From positions 4,049,447 to 4,113,446 of the forward strand of contig NZ_CP043538.1 of assembly GCF_000364445.2 (NCBI RefSeq): DNA of 64,000 nt, given 5' to 3'. This DNA comes from Methylobacterium mesophilicum SR1.6/6 (lineage in GTDB: Bacteria; Pseudomonadota; Alphaproteobacteria; Rhizobiales; Beijerinckiaceae). Below are positions 47,060 through 56,374 of this stretch, piece by piece. Below the pieces are notes generated by a model. That model did no database searches. It saw nothing but the letters and a program-made list of their open reading frames with translations, and had not been told where the DNA came from. How positions within the stretch are numbered: the first letter of the stretch is position 1; each line of letters begins with the position of its first letter. Made by a program: the position numbers and the translations under genes.

Positions 47060-48529
47060 ATGCGTAGCGTAGTAGGCCGCTCCCGGACCATCCCCGCGCT
47101 GCCGGCCGCCCTCGCGGCCGCGGCGGTCCTGACGGCTCTCGCCTCGCCGGCGGAAGCCAGGCGCGGGCGGCATCACCATCACGTGCGCGCCGGCGGCGGC
47201 TACAACCCGCCCTACGCCGCCATGGTCGTCGACGTGAAGAGCGGCAAGACCCTGCACGCGGTGAACGAGGACGCCCTGCGCCACCCGGCCTCGATCACCA
47301 AGGTCATGACGCTCTACATGCTGTTCGAGCAGATGGAGCGCGGGAAGTTCGCCCTCGATTCCGACCTGACCATCTCGGCCCACGCCGCCGCGCAGGCACC
47401 CTCGAAGCTGGGTCTGCGCCCGGGTCAGACCATCTCGGTCGAGGACGCCATCAAGGCGATCGTGACGAAGTCGGCCAACGACGTGGCCTGCGCCATCGGC
47501 GAGAACATCGCCGGCTCCGAGGAGCGCTTCGCCGAGATGATGACCGCGAAGGCCCGCGCGCTCGGCATGAGCCGGACGCACTACGCCAACGCTTCGGGCC
47601 TGCCCGATCCTGACCAGATCACCACAGCCCGCGATCTGACCGTGCTGGCCCGGGCGATCCAGGACCGGTTCCCGCACTACTACCGCTACTTCCAGACCCG
47701 CTCCTTCGCCTTCCGCGGCCGGGTGATCGGCAACCACAACCACCTGCTGGGCAACGTCCAGGGCGTGGACGGGATCAAGACCGGCTACACCCGCGATTCC
47801 GGCTTCAACCTGATGACCGCCGCGAAGTCCGAGGGCCGCCAGATCGTGGCGATCGTGCTCGGCGGCAAGTCGGGCGCGAGCCGCGACCGGATCATGGCCG
47901 ACCTCGTCCGCTCCAGCCTGCCGCGGGCCTATGCCGGCGCGCGGATCTCGGCGCCCGTCACCGAGGTGGCCGAGCGCGCCCGCCCGGCGGTGGTCGCCGA
48001 CGCGGTCTCACGGACCCGCACGCAGGTCGCGTCCGCCGACGACGAGGATGTCGAGACCACCGGCACCACGGGCGAACCCCTCGATCTCGCGCCGTCCAAG
48101 ACGACGACGCCGGGCGGCACCTGGAAGCCCGGCCCGCAGGGCATCCCGAAGGCCGCGCAGGCCTATGCCGGCGCCGGCAGTGCCCAGGCCCCGTTCCCGG
48201 GCGCGACCAAGTCGGCCGCCCGCGTGGCCTCGGTCGAACGCGACGAGCCGCCGAAGGCGGTCTCCGGCGCGCGCGTCGTCCCCACCGCCTGGGTGATCCA
48301 GCTCGGCGCCATGGACGACGAGACCAAGGCCCGCTCGATGCTCTCGGAGGCGCGCGCCAAGGTGGGCAGCACCCTCTCGAAGGCGGCCCCCTACACGGTG
48401 AAGGTCGAGCACGGCGGCACGACCCTGTTTCGCGCCCGCTTCTCGGGCTTCGCCGAGCAGGATTCTGCCCAGGAGGCCTGCTCGGCCCTGAAGCGCAGCG
48501 GCTTCAGCTGCTTCGCGACCCGGAGCTGA
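47060..48529 (+). CDS. D-alanyl-D-alanine carboxypeptidase with SPOR domain
   Basis: Periplasmic penicillin-binding protein (class C, DacD/PBP5-like) that trims peptidoglycan stem peptides. The 489-residue product has a signal peptide, a His-rich junction (RRGRHHHHVRAGGG), and the three catalytic motifs: SITK in HPASITKVMTLYML, SAN in TKSANDVACAIGEN, and KTG in VDGIKTGYTRDSGFN. A long Pro/Thr/Ala-rich linker (about residues 290-400) follows. A C-terminal SPOR domain (about 410-489, VIQLGAMDDETKARSMLSEA) binds denuded septal glycan and so points to action at division sites. A GTG at 47057 is an alternative start. Confidence 0.92.
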   Translation: MRSVVGRSRTIPALPAALAAAAVLTALASPAEARRGRHHHHVRAGGGYNPPYAAMVVDVKSGKTLHAVNEDALRHPASITKVMTLYMLFEQMERGKFALDSDLTISAHAAAQAPSKLGLRPGQTISVEDAIKAIVTKSANDVACAIGENIAGSEERFAEMMTAKARALGMSRTHYANASGLPDPDQITTARDLTVLARAIQDRFPHYYRYFQTRSFAFRGRVIGNHNHLLGNVQGVDGIKTGYTRDSGFNLMTAAKSEGRQIVAIVLGGKSGASRDRIMADLVRSSLPRAYAGARISAPVTEVAERARPAVVADAVSRTRTQVASADDEDVETTGTTGEPLDLAPSKTTTPGGTWKPGPQGIPKAAQAYAGAGSAQAPFPGATKSAARVASVERDEPPKAVSGARVVPTAWVIQLGAMDDETKARSMLSEARAKVGSTLSKAAPYTVKVEHGGTTLFRARFSGFAEQDSAQEACSALKRSGFSCFATRS

Positions 48530-48545
48530 GCACCTCACGATGGTG

Positions 48546-48595
48546 CGACGCGCAGGCGCGTCGAAACGGTGATCCCGCGGGGTGTCCGCCCGCGG
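48546..48595. terminator. Tandem hairpins between convergent genes
   Basis: Two stems lie in the gap between the carboxypeptidase (+) and the DnaJ-like gene (-). The first is CGACGCG (48546-48552) with CGCGTCG (48557-48563); the second is CCGCGGG (48575-48581) with CCCGCGG (48589-48595). They probably serve as a bidirectional transcription stop; no U-run is present. Confidence 0.45.
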
Positions 48596-48632
48596 TCCAG
48601 CATCTGTAGATCTCTGACAACGCGCGTGGAGT

Positions 48633-49385
48633 TTAGCGATGTCGGTTCAGAAGCCTGTCCCGGGCCGCGTTGACACGCGCCGCCCGCTCGGCGCTTCCCC
48701 CCTGGTCGGGGTGGGCGCTCTTCATGAGAGACCGGTGGGCCGACCGGATCTGCTCAGCGGTCGCCCCGCGCTGAAGCCCCAGGATCTGGTACGCCTCCTC
48801 CTGCGTCATCGTCCCTGGGTTCGGCGGGCGGCGCGGCCGCGGGTCTCGATCGCGCTCAGCGTCTACACGCCAGCCGGGCGCCCGGCGGTCGAGATACGGC
48901 TCTAGCAGGGCCGCCCCGGCGGCGTCGCGCTGGCGGCAGAGCCGCAGCAGGTCGATCACCGCCTCCGCCGGCATGGCATCGAGCCGCGCGCCGGCGTCCG
49001 GCCCGGCCAAGACCCGGCCCGTGTACAGTGTGCCGTCCGGGTTCAGCTGCGCCTCCAGCAGCGCCGTCCGGACGCGATTTTCCGGCTGTCGCGCTCCGAA
49101 GGGGCGCTTCAGGAGGCGCGCGAGGCGCGCGGTCATCGATGCCTGCCCCTCGATCAGCCAGATCCCGCTGAGCCCGAGGAGCGCCGCGAGGACGAGGTTG
49201 CCGCGGAACAGGAGGAAGCCGGCTGCCAGGAGCGCGAAGGCGCCGAAGGCCGGCCAGCGGACGGGCCCGAGCACGGCGCCGGCCCCCTGACCGAGGGCGC
49301 GCTTGAGCCGTCGGCCGAGGCCGCCGCTGTTCTTCGACAGCCACCACAGCGTCAGGCAGGCGAGCAGGCCGGCAAACAGCGCCAT
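48633..49385 (-). CDS. DnaJ-domain membrane protein
   Basis: Inner-membrane protein of 250 residues with a C-terminal J domain. Two hydrophobic helices occupy the N-terminal region (MALFAGLLACLTLWWLSK, then WPAFGAFALLAAGFLLFRGN and LVLAALLGLSGIWLI). A middle region contains ALLEAQLNPDGTLYTGRVL. The J domain (about residues 193-250) reads EEAYQILGLQRGATAEQIRS and the HPD motif in SAHPDQGGSAERAARVNAAR. It should recruit a cytoplasmic DnaK/Hsp70. It follows the 84-residue secreted gene by 2 bases, in an operon with a DegP-like protease. Confidence 0.87.
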   Translation of the reverse strand: MALFAGLLACLTLWWLSKNSGGLGRRLKRALGQGAGAVLGPVRWPAFGAFALLAAGFLLFRGNLVLAALLGLSGIWLIEGQASMTARLARLLKRPFGARQPENRVRTALLEAQLNPDGTLYTGRVLAGPDAGARLDAMPAEAVIDLLRLCRQRDAAGAALLEPYLDRRAPGWRVDAERDRDPRPRRPPNPGTMTQEEAYQILGLQRGATAEQIRSAHRSLMKSAHPDQGGSAERAARVNAARDRLLNRHR

Positions 49386-49387
49386 CG

Positions 49388-49642
49388 CTAGCGCCGCACA
49401 CCGAACTCGGACGTGACCCGGCCGCCGAACCGCAGCGTCGTCCCGTCCCCCAGGTCGTATTCACCCGAGCGCCGCTTCGGCTCGGCCCCGACAGGCCCAG
49501 CGCCGCAGCCGGGTTGCGGTGGCAGGCGCACGCCCTCAGGCAGGTCCTCCGGACAGAGCTTCGACCGCCGCGGCTGTTCCGCGGCCGAAACGGGACCGAT
49601 TGCCGAGAGGGCGAGGAGCGCCGCGAGCGTGCGCGCGTTCAT
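49388..49642 (-). CDS. Small secreted protein between protease and DnaJ-like genes
   Basis: An 84-residue product starting with a signal peptide (MNARTLAALLALSAIGPVSA, cleavage near SAAE). The short mature part has Cys, Pro and Gly (LCPEDLPEGVRLPPQPGCGA) and a C-terminal LGDGTTLRFGGRVTSEFG. No family recognised. The ATG overlaps the protease stop (ATGA), and its own stop is 2 bases before the DnaJ-like start, so all three genes are translationally coupled. Presumably it is a periplasmic accessory of the protease. Confidence 0.7.
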   Translation of the reverse strand: MNARTLAALLALSAIGPVSAAEQPRRSKLCPEDLPEGVRLPPQPGCGAGPVGAEPKRRSGEYDLGDGTTLRFGGRVTSEFGVRR

Positions 49643-50769
49643 CGGCGGTTCTCCGCGACGTCGGCCGTCGTGAGCCGGACCTGCCGGACCCGGCCATCGC
49701 GTTCGACCTTGAGGGTTACGGCCGTGCCGAGTCCCGCTTCCTCGATGGCCGCCGTGAGGTCGGCCAGCCGGTGGACCGGGTGCCCGTTGGCCTCGACGAT
49801 CACGTCGCCGATATCGCCGGTCTGCAGATCGACGCCGCGCAGGCCGGCCTGGGCCGCCGGGGATCCGGGCAGGACCCGCACGATCACCACGCCGTCGATC
49901 CCGAGACGCGCCGTGGCCGCCTCCTGGGCGGCGATGATCCCGATGCCGGGGTTGCGCACCCGGCCCACCCGGATCAGCTCCGGCACGACGCGGTTCACGA
50001 CGTCGACGGGGATCGCGAAGCCGATCCCGGCGCTGGCGCCCGAAGGCGACACGATGGCGGTGTTGACGCCGATCAGCCGGCCGGCGGAATCGAGGAGCGG
50101 CCCCCCGGAATTGCCGGGATTGATCGCCGCATCCGTCTGGATGACGCCGGAGAGTTCGCGACCCTCGCTGGTCGGCATCCGCCGCCGCACAGCGCTGATC
50201 ACACCGGTCGTCAGCGTGTGGTCGAGGCCGAACGGGTTGCCGATGGCGAAGGTCGACTGCCCGACCTTGAGGTCCGCCGAGGTGCCGATCGCCAGGGGCG
50301 GCGGCATCTGGGTCACCCGCCCGAGCCGCAGGACCGCGAGGTCGTAGGACGGCGCAAGGCCGACCAGGGTGGCCGAGACCACCGTGCCGTCGCTCAACCG
50401 GACCGACACGAAGCCGCCGCTCTGCGCGGCATTTTGCACCACATGCGTGTTGGTGACCACATGGCCGGCGCCGTCCCAGACGAAGCCGGTCCCGGTCTGC
50501 GTGCCGCCCTGCTCGCCGCCGCCCTCGTCGAGGTCGAGGAGGTCGCGGTTCTGCGCCGCACCCTGTGCGAACACGTGAACGACCGATGGGCTCGCCCGCT
50601 CGAACAGGGCAATCGTGGCCGTCTCGGACTGGGCGAGATCGCCCCGCGCCGTCACGGCCCGCGGCGCATCGGCCGAGTAGAGCAGCGGCTGCAGGTAGGG
50701 CTGGGCGACGTAGAGCGCCAGCAGGACCAGAACCGCGGCGAGCACGATGCGCACGGTGCGATCCGGCAC
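49639..50769 (-). CDS. Trypsin-like serine protease, DegP/DegS family
   Basis: Membrane-anchored HtrA-type protease of 376 residues. An N-terminal helix (IVLAAVLVLLALYVAQPYL, about residues 8-26) serves as anchor. The catalytic triad is His in GHVVTNTHVVQNA, Asp in APSYDLAVLRLG and Ser in INPGNSGGPLLD. One C-terminal PDZ domain (about 270-370) reads VLPGSPAAQAGLRGVDLQTG and GDIGDVIVEANGHPVHRLAD. A single PDZ plus an anchor resembles DegS more than DegP. It probably handles misfolded envelope proteins or signals envelope stress. First gene of a three-gene coupled operon. Confidence 0.9.
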   Translation of the reverse strand: MPDRTVRIVLAAVLVLLALYVAQPYLQPLLYSADAPRAVTARGDLAQSETATIALFERASPSVVHVFAQGAAQNRDLLDLDEGGGEQGGTQTGTGFVWDGAGHVVTNTHVVQNAAQSGGFVSVRLSDGTVVSATLVGLAPSYDLAVLRLGRVTQMPPPLAIGTSADLKVGQSTFAIGNPFGLDHTLTTGVISAVRRRMPTSEGRELSGVIQTDAAINPGNSGGPLLDSAGRLIGVNTAIVSPSGASAGIGFAIPVDVVNRVVPELIRVGRVRNPGIGIIAAQEAATARLGIDGVVIVRVLPGSPAAQAGLRGVDLQTGDIGDVIVEANGHPVHRLADLTAAIEEAGLGTAVTLKVERDGRVRQVRLTTADVAENRR

Positions 50770-51174
50770 GGGTGTCTCCGATACAGGGGCCCTCGCCGGG
50801 CGCGGGCCTTAAGTGCGCGTTCAGGATCGGGGCGTCAACAAGGATGCAGACCGCCGCCGACACACGCCACACGTGTTCTGGCACACACCGGAAGGCGGCC
50901 CTTACTGGCTAACGGAATGGTCATCATTCGAGAGCCACAATTCTCGCAAGTCGACATCAGGCAATCCGTGCTCAATAGAGATATGGAACAACTCACTGGC
51001 CCTCGTCTGGTGTCTCAGCACCGGGAGCCGGCTGCGTAATCCGCCAGAATTGATCGCAAAGCTGCCGCAGAGATGCTTGCTTTGACGCGCAGACCATCGA
51101 TCCCCGCCGTCCGCAGGTACGGACGGGCGGCGGCGATCTGAACGGTCCAAAACGGTTCGGAAGGACGAGTACCC
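50770..51174. other. Intergenic region with an AT-richer stretch
   Basis: No supported gene. The segment from about 50910 to 51080 (for example GGTCATCATTCGAGAGCCAC and CAATAGAGATATGG) is visibly less GC-rich than its surroundings and could be foreign or regulatory. Frames in it have no recognisable family. The protease promoter (minus strand) must lie at the left end and that of the 71-residue gene at the right. Confidence 0.35.
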
Positions 51175-51390
51175 ATGGAAACCGAAGCTCTGGAACGGCC
51201 CGCTGATCTGACGATCTGGCGCACGGCCCCGGCGAGCACCCCGCTCGCGCAGCCCGAGCGCTACCAGACCCTGCGCGAGGCCATCGCGGCCGCCGCTGGC
51301 GCCCTGGCCGATCCAGCCAAGCAGCCCTGGATCATCACCGAGGAAGGCGAGATCCTCTCGCCGAACTGGATCCGCACGTACCTGAACTGA
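51175..51390 (+). CDS. Small conserved-looking cytoplasmic protein
   Basis: A 71-residue protein preceded by GGAAGGACGAG. The second half (QPERYQTLREAIAAAAGALA, PWIITEEGEILSPNWIRTYL) looks like a folded core of one helix and two strands. No Cys or membrane helix. It lies between the protease and the division cluster, and reads in the same direction as ftsW 525 bases later. Function unknown. Confidence 0.65.
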   Translation: METEALERPADLTIWRTAPASTPLAQPERYQTLREAIAAAAGALADPAKQPWIITEEGEILSPNWIRTYLN

Positions 51391-51915
51391 AGAACGGGGA
51401 TAGCGGGGAGGGCGGAACGAGCCCGTCCGGGCGGGCATGCGAGGCCGCGGCCGTCGCGAAGCCACGGTCCCTCAAGGCAATGTTCACCCCACGATCCCGG
51501 GGCCGCACGGTGGAACCCGGGATCCGCAATCGTTGTGGGTTGAGGGTCCGATTCGACAGCGGCTGCAGATCGGCTGCCACAGGCGTGTCTCTCGACGGGT
51601 CGGGCATCGCCGCCCACGCTGGCCCGCGATACCGGCCGCGTGACCGGGCTTGGCATCTCCGGCAGCCGAGCGACCCCGCGGGCGCGCGATCGTTCCCGAC
51701 CCTGTCCCCGACGCGACGGGCCCCTCGGCCTCCGGACCTGCGCGAGACCGCTCCGCAGTCGACCGCTCTGCAGTTCTTCGGTGCCCGTGGTCGAAACCCG
51801 GCCCCTGATCGAGGGGCGTCGCCGCCGACCCTAAGGCTCCGTTTACCATTCCTGCACAGGATCCGGCCCGACCCGCGCGGATCGGCATCCGCGCGGCCTG
51901 GAGTCGTCGCCCGGC
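51391..51915. promoter_or_regulatory. Region upstream of ftsW, with a hairpin near the start codon
   Basis: A 525-base gap where murD usually sits in other alphaproteobacteria. I see no gene that I trust. A 10-base-pair stem (CCGCGCGGAT 51873-51882, ATCCGCGCGG 51887-51896) with a CGGC loop ends 19 bases before the ftsW ATG, close to the ribosome-binding site. The promoter of the division operon should be in this gap. Confidence 0.4.
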
Positions 51916-53082
51916 ATGATGTCACGCGCGGAACGCACCCCCCTGACGGACTGGTGGTGGACGGTGGATCGCGGGCTGCTCGCGGCCCTGTTCGCGCTGA
52001 TGATCGCGGGCCTCGTCTTCCTGATGGGCGGCGGTCCGCCGGTCGCCGAGCGGATCGGCCTGCCGACCTTCTATTTCCTGAACCGGCAGGCGATGTACCT
52101 CGCCCCGACCATCCTGCTGATCTGCGCGGTCTCGTTCCTGTCGCTGCGCGGCATCCGCCGGCTGGCGCTGATCACCTGGGTCTGCGGCGTCGTGCTGTGC
52201 CTGCTCGCCGGCAAGTTCGGCCCCGAGATCAAGGGCGCGCACCGCTGGATCCAGTTCGGCTCCTTCGGCCTCCAGCCGTCCGAGTTCGTCAAACCCGCCT
52301 TCGTGGTGGTGGCCGCCTGGGCCTTCTCGGAGGGCGCGCAGCGCCGTGACATGCCGGGCGGGATCCTGGCGCTGCTGCTCCTGCCGATCACCATCGTGCC
52401 GCTGCTGCTGCAGCCCGATTTCGGCCAGACCATGCTGATTACCATGGTGTGGTGCGCGCTGTTCTTCGTCGCCGGCCTCCACCTGATCTGGGTGGCGGTG
52501 CTCGGCGTGCTCGGCCTCGGGGGTGTGTTTGCGGCGTATCTGTTCTTCCATCACGTCCGCGAGCGCTTCAACAAGTTCCTCGACAAGGATTCGGGCGGCG
52601 GCTTCCAGGATTTCTGGTCGCGGGAATCGTTCCGGTCGGGCGGCTGGTTCGGCACCGGCCCGGGGGAGGGGGTGGCCAAGCGCCACCTGCCGGACGCGCA
52701 CACGGACTTCATCTTCTCCGTCACCGGCGAGGAGTTCGGCGTGATCGTCTGCCTGTGCCTCGTGGCCCTGTTCGCCTACATCGTGCTGCGCGGCCTCAAG
52801 CTCGCACGGCGCACCGACGACACCTTCTCGCGCCTGGCGATCACCGGCCTGACCACGCTGTTCGGCCTCCAGGCCTGCATCAACATGGCGGTGAACACGC
52901 AACTCATGCCCGCCAAGGGCATGACGCTGCCCTTCGTCTCCTACGGCGGCTCGTCGCTGATCTCCCTGGCGCTCGGCACCGGCTTCCTCGTCGCCCTGAC
53001 CCGCAAGCGTCCCCGCACCGTGATGCTCAGCCAGAAGCCCCCGGGCACCGCGCCCGCCACCGTCGCCGGGGTGATGCGGTGA
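51916..53082 (+). CDS. ftsW: Peptidoglycan polymerase/division protein FtsW (SEDS family)
   Basis: Polytopic SEDS glycosyltransferase that polymerises septal glycan from lipid II with its cognate PBP. The 388 residues have about ten membrane helices. Conserved loops: [54 protein letters not shown] and [15 protein letters not shown]. Two adjacent ATGs are possible. The end overlaps the murG GTG start (GTGA), so FtsW and MurG are translationally coupled. Confidence 0.96.
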   Translation: MMSRAERTPLTDWWWTVDRGLLAALFALMIAGLVFLMGGGPPVAERIGLPTFYFLNRQAMYLAPTILLICAVSFLSLRGIRRLALITWVCGVVLCLLAGKFGPEIKGAHRWIQFGSFGLQPSEFVKPAFVVVAAWAFSEGAQRRDMPGGILALLLLPITIVPLLLQPDFGQTMLITMVWCALFFVAGLHLIWVAVLGVLGLGGVFAAYLFFHHVRERFNKFLDKDSGGGFQDFWSRESFRSGGWFGTGPGEGVAKRHLPDAHTDFIFSVTGEEFGVIVCLCLVALFAYIVLRGLKLARRTDDTFSRLAITGLTTLFGLQACINMAVNTQLMPAKGMTLPFVSYGGSSLISLALGTGFLVALTRKRPRTVMLSQKPPGTAPATVAGVMR

Positions 53083-54188
53083 CGGTCTTCACCCCCACGA
53101 TCCTGCTCTGCGCGGGCGGCACCGGCGGCCACCTGTTCCCGGCCGAGAGCCTCGCCCACGCGCTGCGCGCCCGCGGCATCCGGGTGGCGCTCGCCACCGA
53201 CGCCCGGGTCGACGCGATCGCCGCCGAGTTCCCGGCCTCCGAGGTGGTGACCATCGCGTCGGCGACGCCGTCCGGCCGCTCGCCGCTGAAGCGGGCCGGC
53301 GCGGTGCTGACGCTCGGCCGCGGCTTCGGCGTGGCCGCCAAGGAGATCCGCCGGATCAACCCGGCCGCCATCGTGGGCTTCGGCGGCTACCCGACCGTGC
53401 CGCCGGTGCTCGCCGGTCAGATCCTGCGGGTTCCGACGATCCTGCACGAGCAGAACGCCGTGATGGGCCGGGCCAACGCCTTCCTGGCGCGGGGCGCCCG
53501 CACCATCGCGACGGGCTTCAAGGTCGTCCGCGGCGTGCCCGACAAGGCGCGCGCCCCCCGCATCCACACCGGCAACCCGCTCCGCCCCGCGGTGATCGAG
53601 GCGTCCAAGATTCCCTATCCGGCCTTCGGGGCGGATGCCGTCCTGCGCCTGCTGGTCTTCGGCGGCAGCCAGGGCGCCCGGGTCATGGGCGAGGTCGTCC
53701 CCGAGGCGATCGCGCGCCTGCCCGCCGTCCTGCGCGCCCGGCTGCACCTCGTCCAGCAGGTCCGCCCCGAGGACCTGACCGCGGTGCAGAACCGCTACCT
53801 TGCCATGGGGCTCGCCGGGATCGAGGCGGCGCCGTTCTTCAAAGACCTGCCGGCCCGCATGGCGGCGAGCCACCTCGTGGTCTCGCGCTCCGGCGCCTCG
53901 ACGGTCTCGGAACTCGCGGCGATCGGCCGTCCCTCGATCCTCGTGCCGTTGCCCGGATCTCTCGATCAGGACCAGGCGGCGAACGCCGCGACCCTCGACG
54001 CCATCGGCGCGGCGCTGGCGGTGAAGCAGCCCGATTTCACGCCGGACCGCCTCGCCGCGGAACTCACCGCCTGCTTCGCGACGCCGGCAAAATTGACCGC
54101 GGCGGCCGATGCGGCCAGAAGCGCGGGCATCCACGACGCCGCCGAGCGGCTGGCCGAGGTCGTCGTCGAGACGGCTGCCCGCACCTGA
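53079..54188 (+). CDS. murG: UDP-N-acetylglucosamine--lipid I transferase MurG
   Basis: GT-B enzyme that adds GlcNAc to lipid I to make lipid II on the inner membrane face. The 369-residue product starts with GTG at 53079, overlapping the ftsW stop. Motifs: [20 protein letters not shown] (G-loop), [66 protein letters not shown], and [20 protein letters not shown] for UDP binding. Length is normal. Confidence 0.96.
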   Translation: MTVFTPTILLCAGGTGGHLFPAESLAHALRARGIRVALATDARVDAIAAEFPASEVVTIASATPSGRSPLKRAGAVLTLGRGFGVAAKEIRRINPAAIVGFGGYPTVPPVLAGQILRVPTILHEQNAVMGRANAFLARGARTIATGFKVVRGVPDKARAPRIHTGNPLRPAVIEASKIPYPAFGADAVLRLLVFGGSQGARVMGEVVPEAIARLPAVLRARLHLVQQVRPEDLTAVQNRYLAMGLAGIEAAPFFKDLPARMAASHLVVSRSGASTVSELAAIGRPSILVPLPGSLDQDQAANAATLDAIGAALAVKQPDFTPDRLAAELTACFATPAKLTAAADAARSAGIHDAAERLAEVVVETAART

Positions 54189-54238
54189 TTCTTGAGGGAT
54201 TCCGCGACCGGCGGTCCCGCCACCAGACGGTTCGACCC

Positions 54239-55645
54239 ATGAAGCTGCCCGACAAGCTCGGCCCCATCCACTTCATCGGCATCGGCGGGATCGGCATGTC
54301 CGGCATCGCCGAGGTGATGAACAACCTCGGCTACACGGTGCAGGGGTCGGATGCGTCCGACAACGCCAATGTCCGCCGTCTCGCCGAGAAGGGCATGCGG
54401 ACCTTCGTGGGCCACGACGCCAAGAACGTCGAGGAGGCGGCCCTGGTCGTGGTCTCCACGGCGATCCGGCGCGACAACCCCGAGTTGCAGGCCGCCCGGG
54501 AGCGTCGGCTGCCGGTGGTGCGCCGCGCCGAGATGCTGGCCGAGCTGATGCGCTTCAAGTCCTGCGTCGCCATCGCGGGCACGCACGGAAAGACCACCAC
54601 CACGTCGCTCGTGGCGACCCTGCTCGACGCCGGCAACCTCGACCCGACCGTGATCAACGGCGGCATCATCAACGCCTACGGCACCAACGCCCGCATGGGC
54701 GCGGGCGAGTGGATGGTGGTGGAGGCCGACGAGTCGGACGGCACCTTCCTGAAGCTGCCGGCGGACGTCGCGATCGTCACCAACATCGACCCCGAGCACC
54801 TCGATCATTTCGGCTCGTTCGAGGCGATCAAGGACGCGTTCCGGCGCTTCATCGACAACATCCCGTTCTACGGCTTCGCGGTGATGTGCATCGACCACCC
54901 GGTGGTCCAAGATCTTGTCGGCCATATCGAGGACCGGCGGATCATCACTTACGGCGAGAACCCGCAGGCCGACGTGCGCCTGATCGACGTGGACCTGCGC
55001 GGCGGCCAGAGCCGCTTCCGGGTGATGATCCGCGACCGTCGCCCCGGCTACCGGATGGAAATGGAGGATCTCGTCCTGCCTATGCCCGGCAAGCACAACG
55101 CGCTGAACGCCACGGCGGCGCTGGCGGTGGCGCACGAACTCGGCGTCAAGCCGGACGCGATCCGCAACGCGCTCGCCGGCTTCGGCGGCGTGAAGCGGCG
55201 CTTCACCCGCACCGGCGAGTGGAACGGCGCCACGATCTTCGACGATTACGGGCACCATCCGGTGGAGATCAAGGCGGTCCTGAAGGCCGCCCGCGCGTCG
55301 ACCGAGCAGGGCGTGATCGCGGTGGTGCAGCCGCACCGTTACACCCGCCTCCAGTCGCTGTTCGACGATTTCTGCACCTGTTTCAACGACGCCGACACGG
55401 TCATCGTCGCCCCGGTCTACGCGGCGGGCGAGCAGCCGATCGAGGGGTTCGACCGCGACAGCCTCGTGGCGGGTCTGCGCTCCCGCGGACACCGCGACGC
55501 CCGGGCCCTGGAGCGGCCGGAGGAACTTGCCGGGATCGTCGCGGAGCTGGCGAAGCCCGGGGATTACGTCGTGTGCCTCGGCGCCGGCACGATCACTCAG
55601 TGGGCCTATGCCCTGCCGGACGAGCTCGCCGCGCGGGGGCGGTGA
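54239..55645 (+). CDS. murC: UDP-N-acetylmuramate--L-alanine ligase
   Basis: ATP-dependent ligase adding L-Ala to UDP-MurNAc. The 468 residues show the N-terminal dinucleotide-like loop [20 protein letters not shown], the P-loop [60 protein letters not shown], and the C-terminal [18 protein letters not shown]. Length is typical. murB usually follows; here a toxin-antitoxin locus lies in between on the other strand. Confidence 0.97.
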   Translation: MKLPDKLGPIHFIGIGGIGMSGIAEVMNNLGYTVQGSDASDNANVRRLAEKGMRTFVGHDAKNVEEAALVVVSTAIRRDNPELQAARERRLPVVRRAEMLAELMRFKSCVAIAGTHGKTTTTSLVATLLDAGNLDPTVINGGIINAYGTNARMGAGEWMVVEADESDGTFLKLPADVAIVTNIDPEHLDHFGSFEAIKDAFRRFIDNIPFYGFAVMCIDHPVVQDLVGHIEDRRIITYGENPQADVRLIDVDLRGGQSRFRVMIRDRRPGYRMEMEDLVLPMPGKHNALNATAALAVAHELGVKPDAIRNALAGFGGVKRRFTRTGEWNGATIFDDYGHHPVEIKAVLKAARASTEQGVIAVVQPHRYTRLQSLFDDFCTCFNDADTVIVAPVYAAGEQPIEGFDRDSLVAGLRSRGHRDARALERPEELAGIVAELAKPGDYVVCLGAGTITQWAYALPDELAARGR

Positions 55646-55660
55646 GGGGATGACGGTGCG

Positions 55661-56044
55661 TCAGGGCGCGTCCGGCACGAGATCCTCGGCATCGATGCCG
55701 AGCGCCCGCGCGAGCCGTCCGTAAACCGCCATGTCCGCTGTCCATGCGCCCGCTTCAAGTGCACTGAACTCCTCCTCCGCGAGGCCGCAAGCCCTTCCCA
55801 AAGCAGCGGCCGTTTCGCCCCGGCGGGCCCGCCAGAACGCCAGCGGGCTCGGCGCCACGCGAAGAGCATCGAGGTCAGCCTCGCTGAGAAGTTCCTCCTT
55901 TCCGGCGGCCAGCCTTGCCGCTGAGTCATCGATCAGCCGAGCGTCGATCGCATCCTCCGCCAGTTCTCTCAGGCGCTCGAAGTCGGCTTCCGGCAGGATC
56001 ACGATGGCCTCTCCGGCGGGCGTCTTCGTTTTGACGATCGTCAA
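55661..56044 (-). CDS. HTH (Xre-like) antitoxin of a RelE-type toxin-antitoxin pair
   Basis: The 127-residue product is the probable antitoxin and autoregulator of the adjacent RelE-like gene. The N-terminal part (GEAIVILPEADFERLRELAE) resembles antitoxin dimerisation segments. The C-terminal part (about residues 65-125) is an Xre-type helix-turn-helix: FWRARRGETAAALGRACGLA, FSALEAGAWTADMAVYGRLA, RALGIDAEDLVPDAP. I chose the TTG at 56044 with TAGGAC upstream, 10 bases after the toxin stop; an ATG at 56089 lies inside the toxin. It is antisense to the mur/fts genes, starting just past murC. Confidence 0.75.
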   Translation of the reverse strand: MTIVKTKTPAGEAIVILPEADFERLRELAEDAIDARLIDDSAARLAAGKEELLSEADLDALRVAPSPLAFWRARRGETAAALGRACGLAEEEFSALEAGAWTADMAVYGRLARALGIDAEDLVPDAP

Positions 56045-56054
56045 GGACGGTGTC

Positions 56055-56324
56055 CTAATCGTAGATCGAGCCGCGCGGGCCGACTGCATGGACTATGATC
56101 CGATCGGGCTCGATCTTGAAGATGGCTCGCCAGTCGCCGACGCGCAGGCGCAAGCGCTTTCCATCACCTTTGAGCGCCTTCACGTTGTTGGCGAGACTTC
56201 CGGGGTCGCGTGCGTAGAGTCGGAGCTACTCACGGATCAGATCCTCGGCGTCCTTCGGCAACTGACCGAGGCTTCGCGCGGCGGCCCACGTGAAGACCAG
56301 AGCTGTGCCCGCCTCCTCAACCAT
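56055..56324 (-). pseudogene. RelE-type toxin gene interrupted by an amber stop at codon 33
   Basis: On the minus strand, ATG at 56324 to TAG at 56055 gives 89 codons that read as a RelE/ParE-fold toxin. The reading includes [40 protein letters not shown] and AIFKIEPDRIIVHAVGPRGS, then IYD. Codon 33 (56226-56228) is TAG, where homologues usually carry Lys or a similar residue (IR-x-K-L). The frame before and after is intact, so the gene seems to be disabled by one substitution, unless the stop is suppressed or is a sequencing error. It lies between murC and murB, divergent from murB by 50 bases. Confidence 0.82.
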
Positions 56325-56374
56325 CGCCTCGCGATCCCCTCACGCACGCCGGTTCTCCCGGCGCGAAGCTTAGC

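Noticed and set aside
50813..51085. 90-residue plus-strand frame in the AT-richer patch
   Set aside because: No ribosome site or family; kept only as a compositional oddity.
51335..51925. Minus-strand frames between the 71-residue gene and ftsW
   Set aside because: Arg/Pro/Gly-rich shadows with no recognisable motif.
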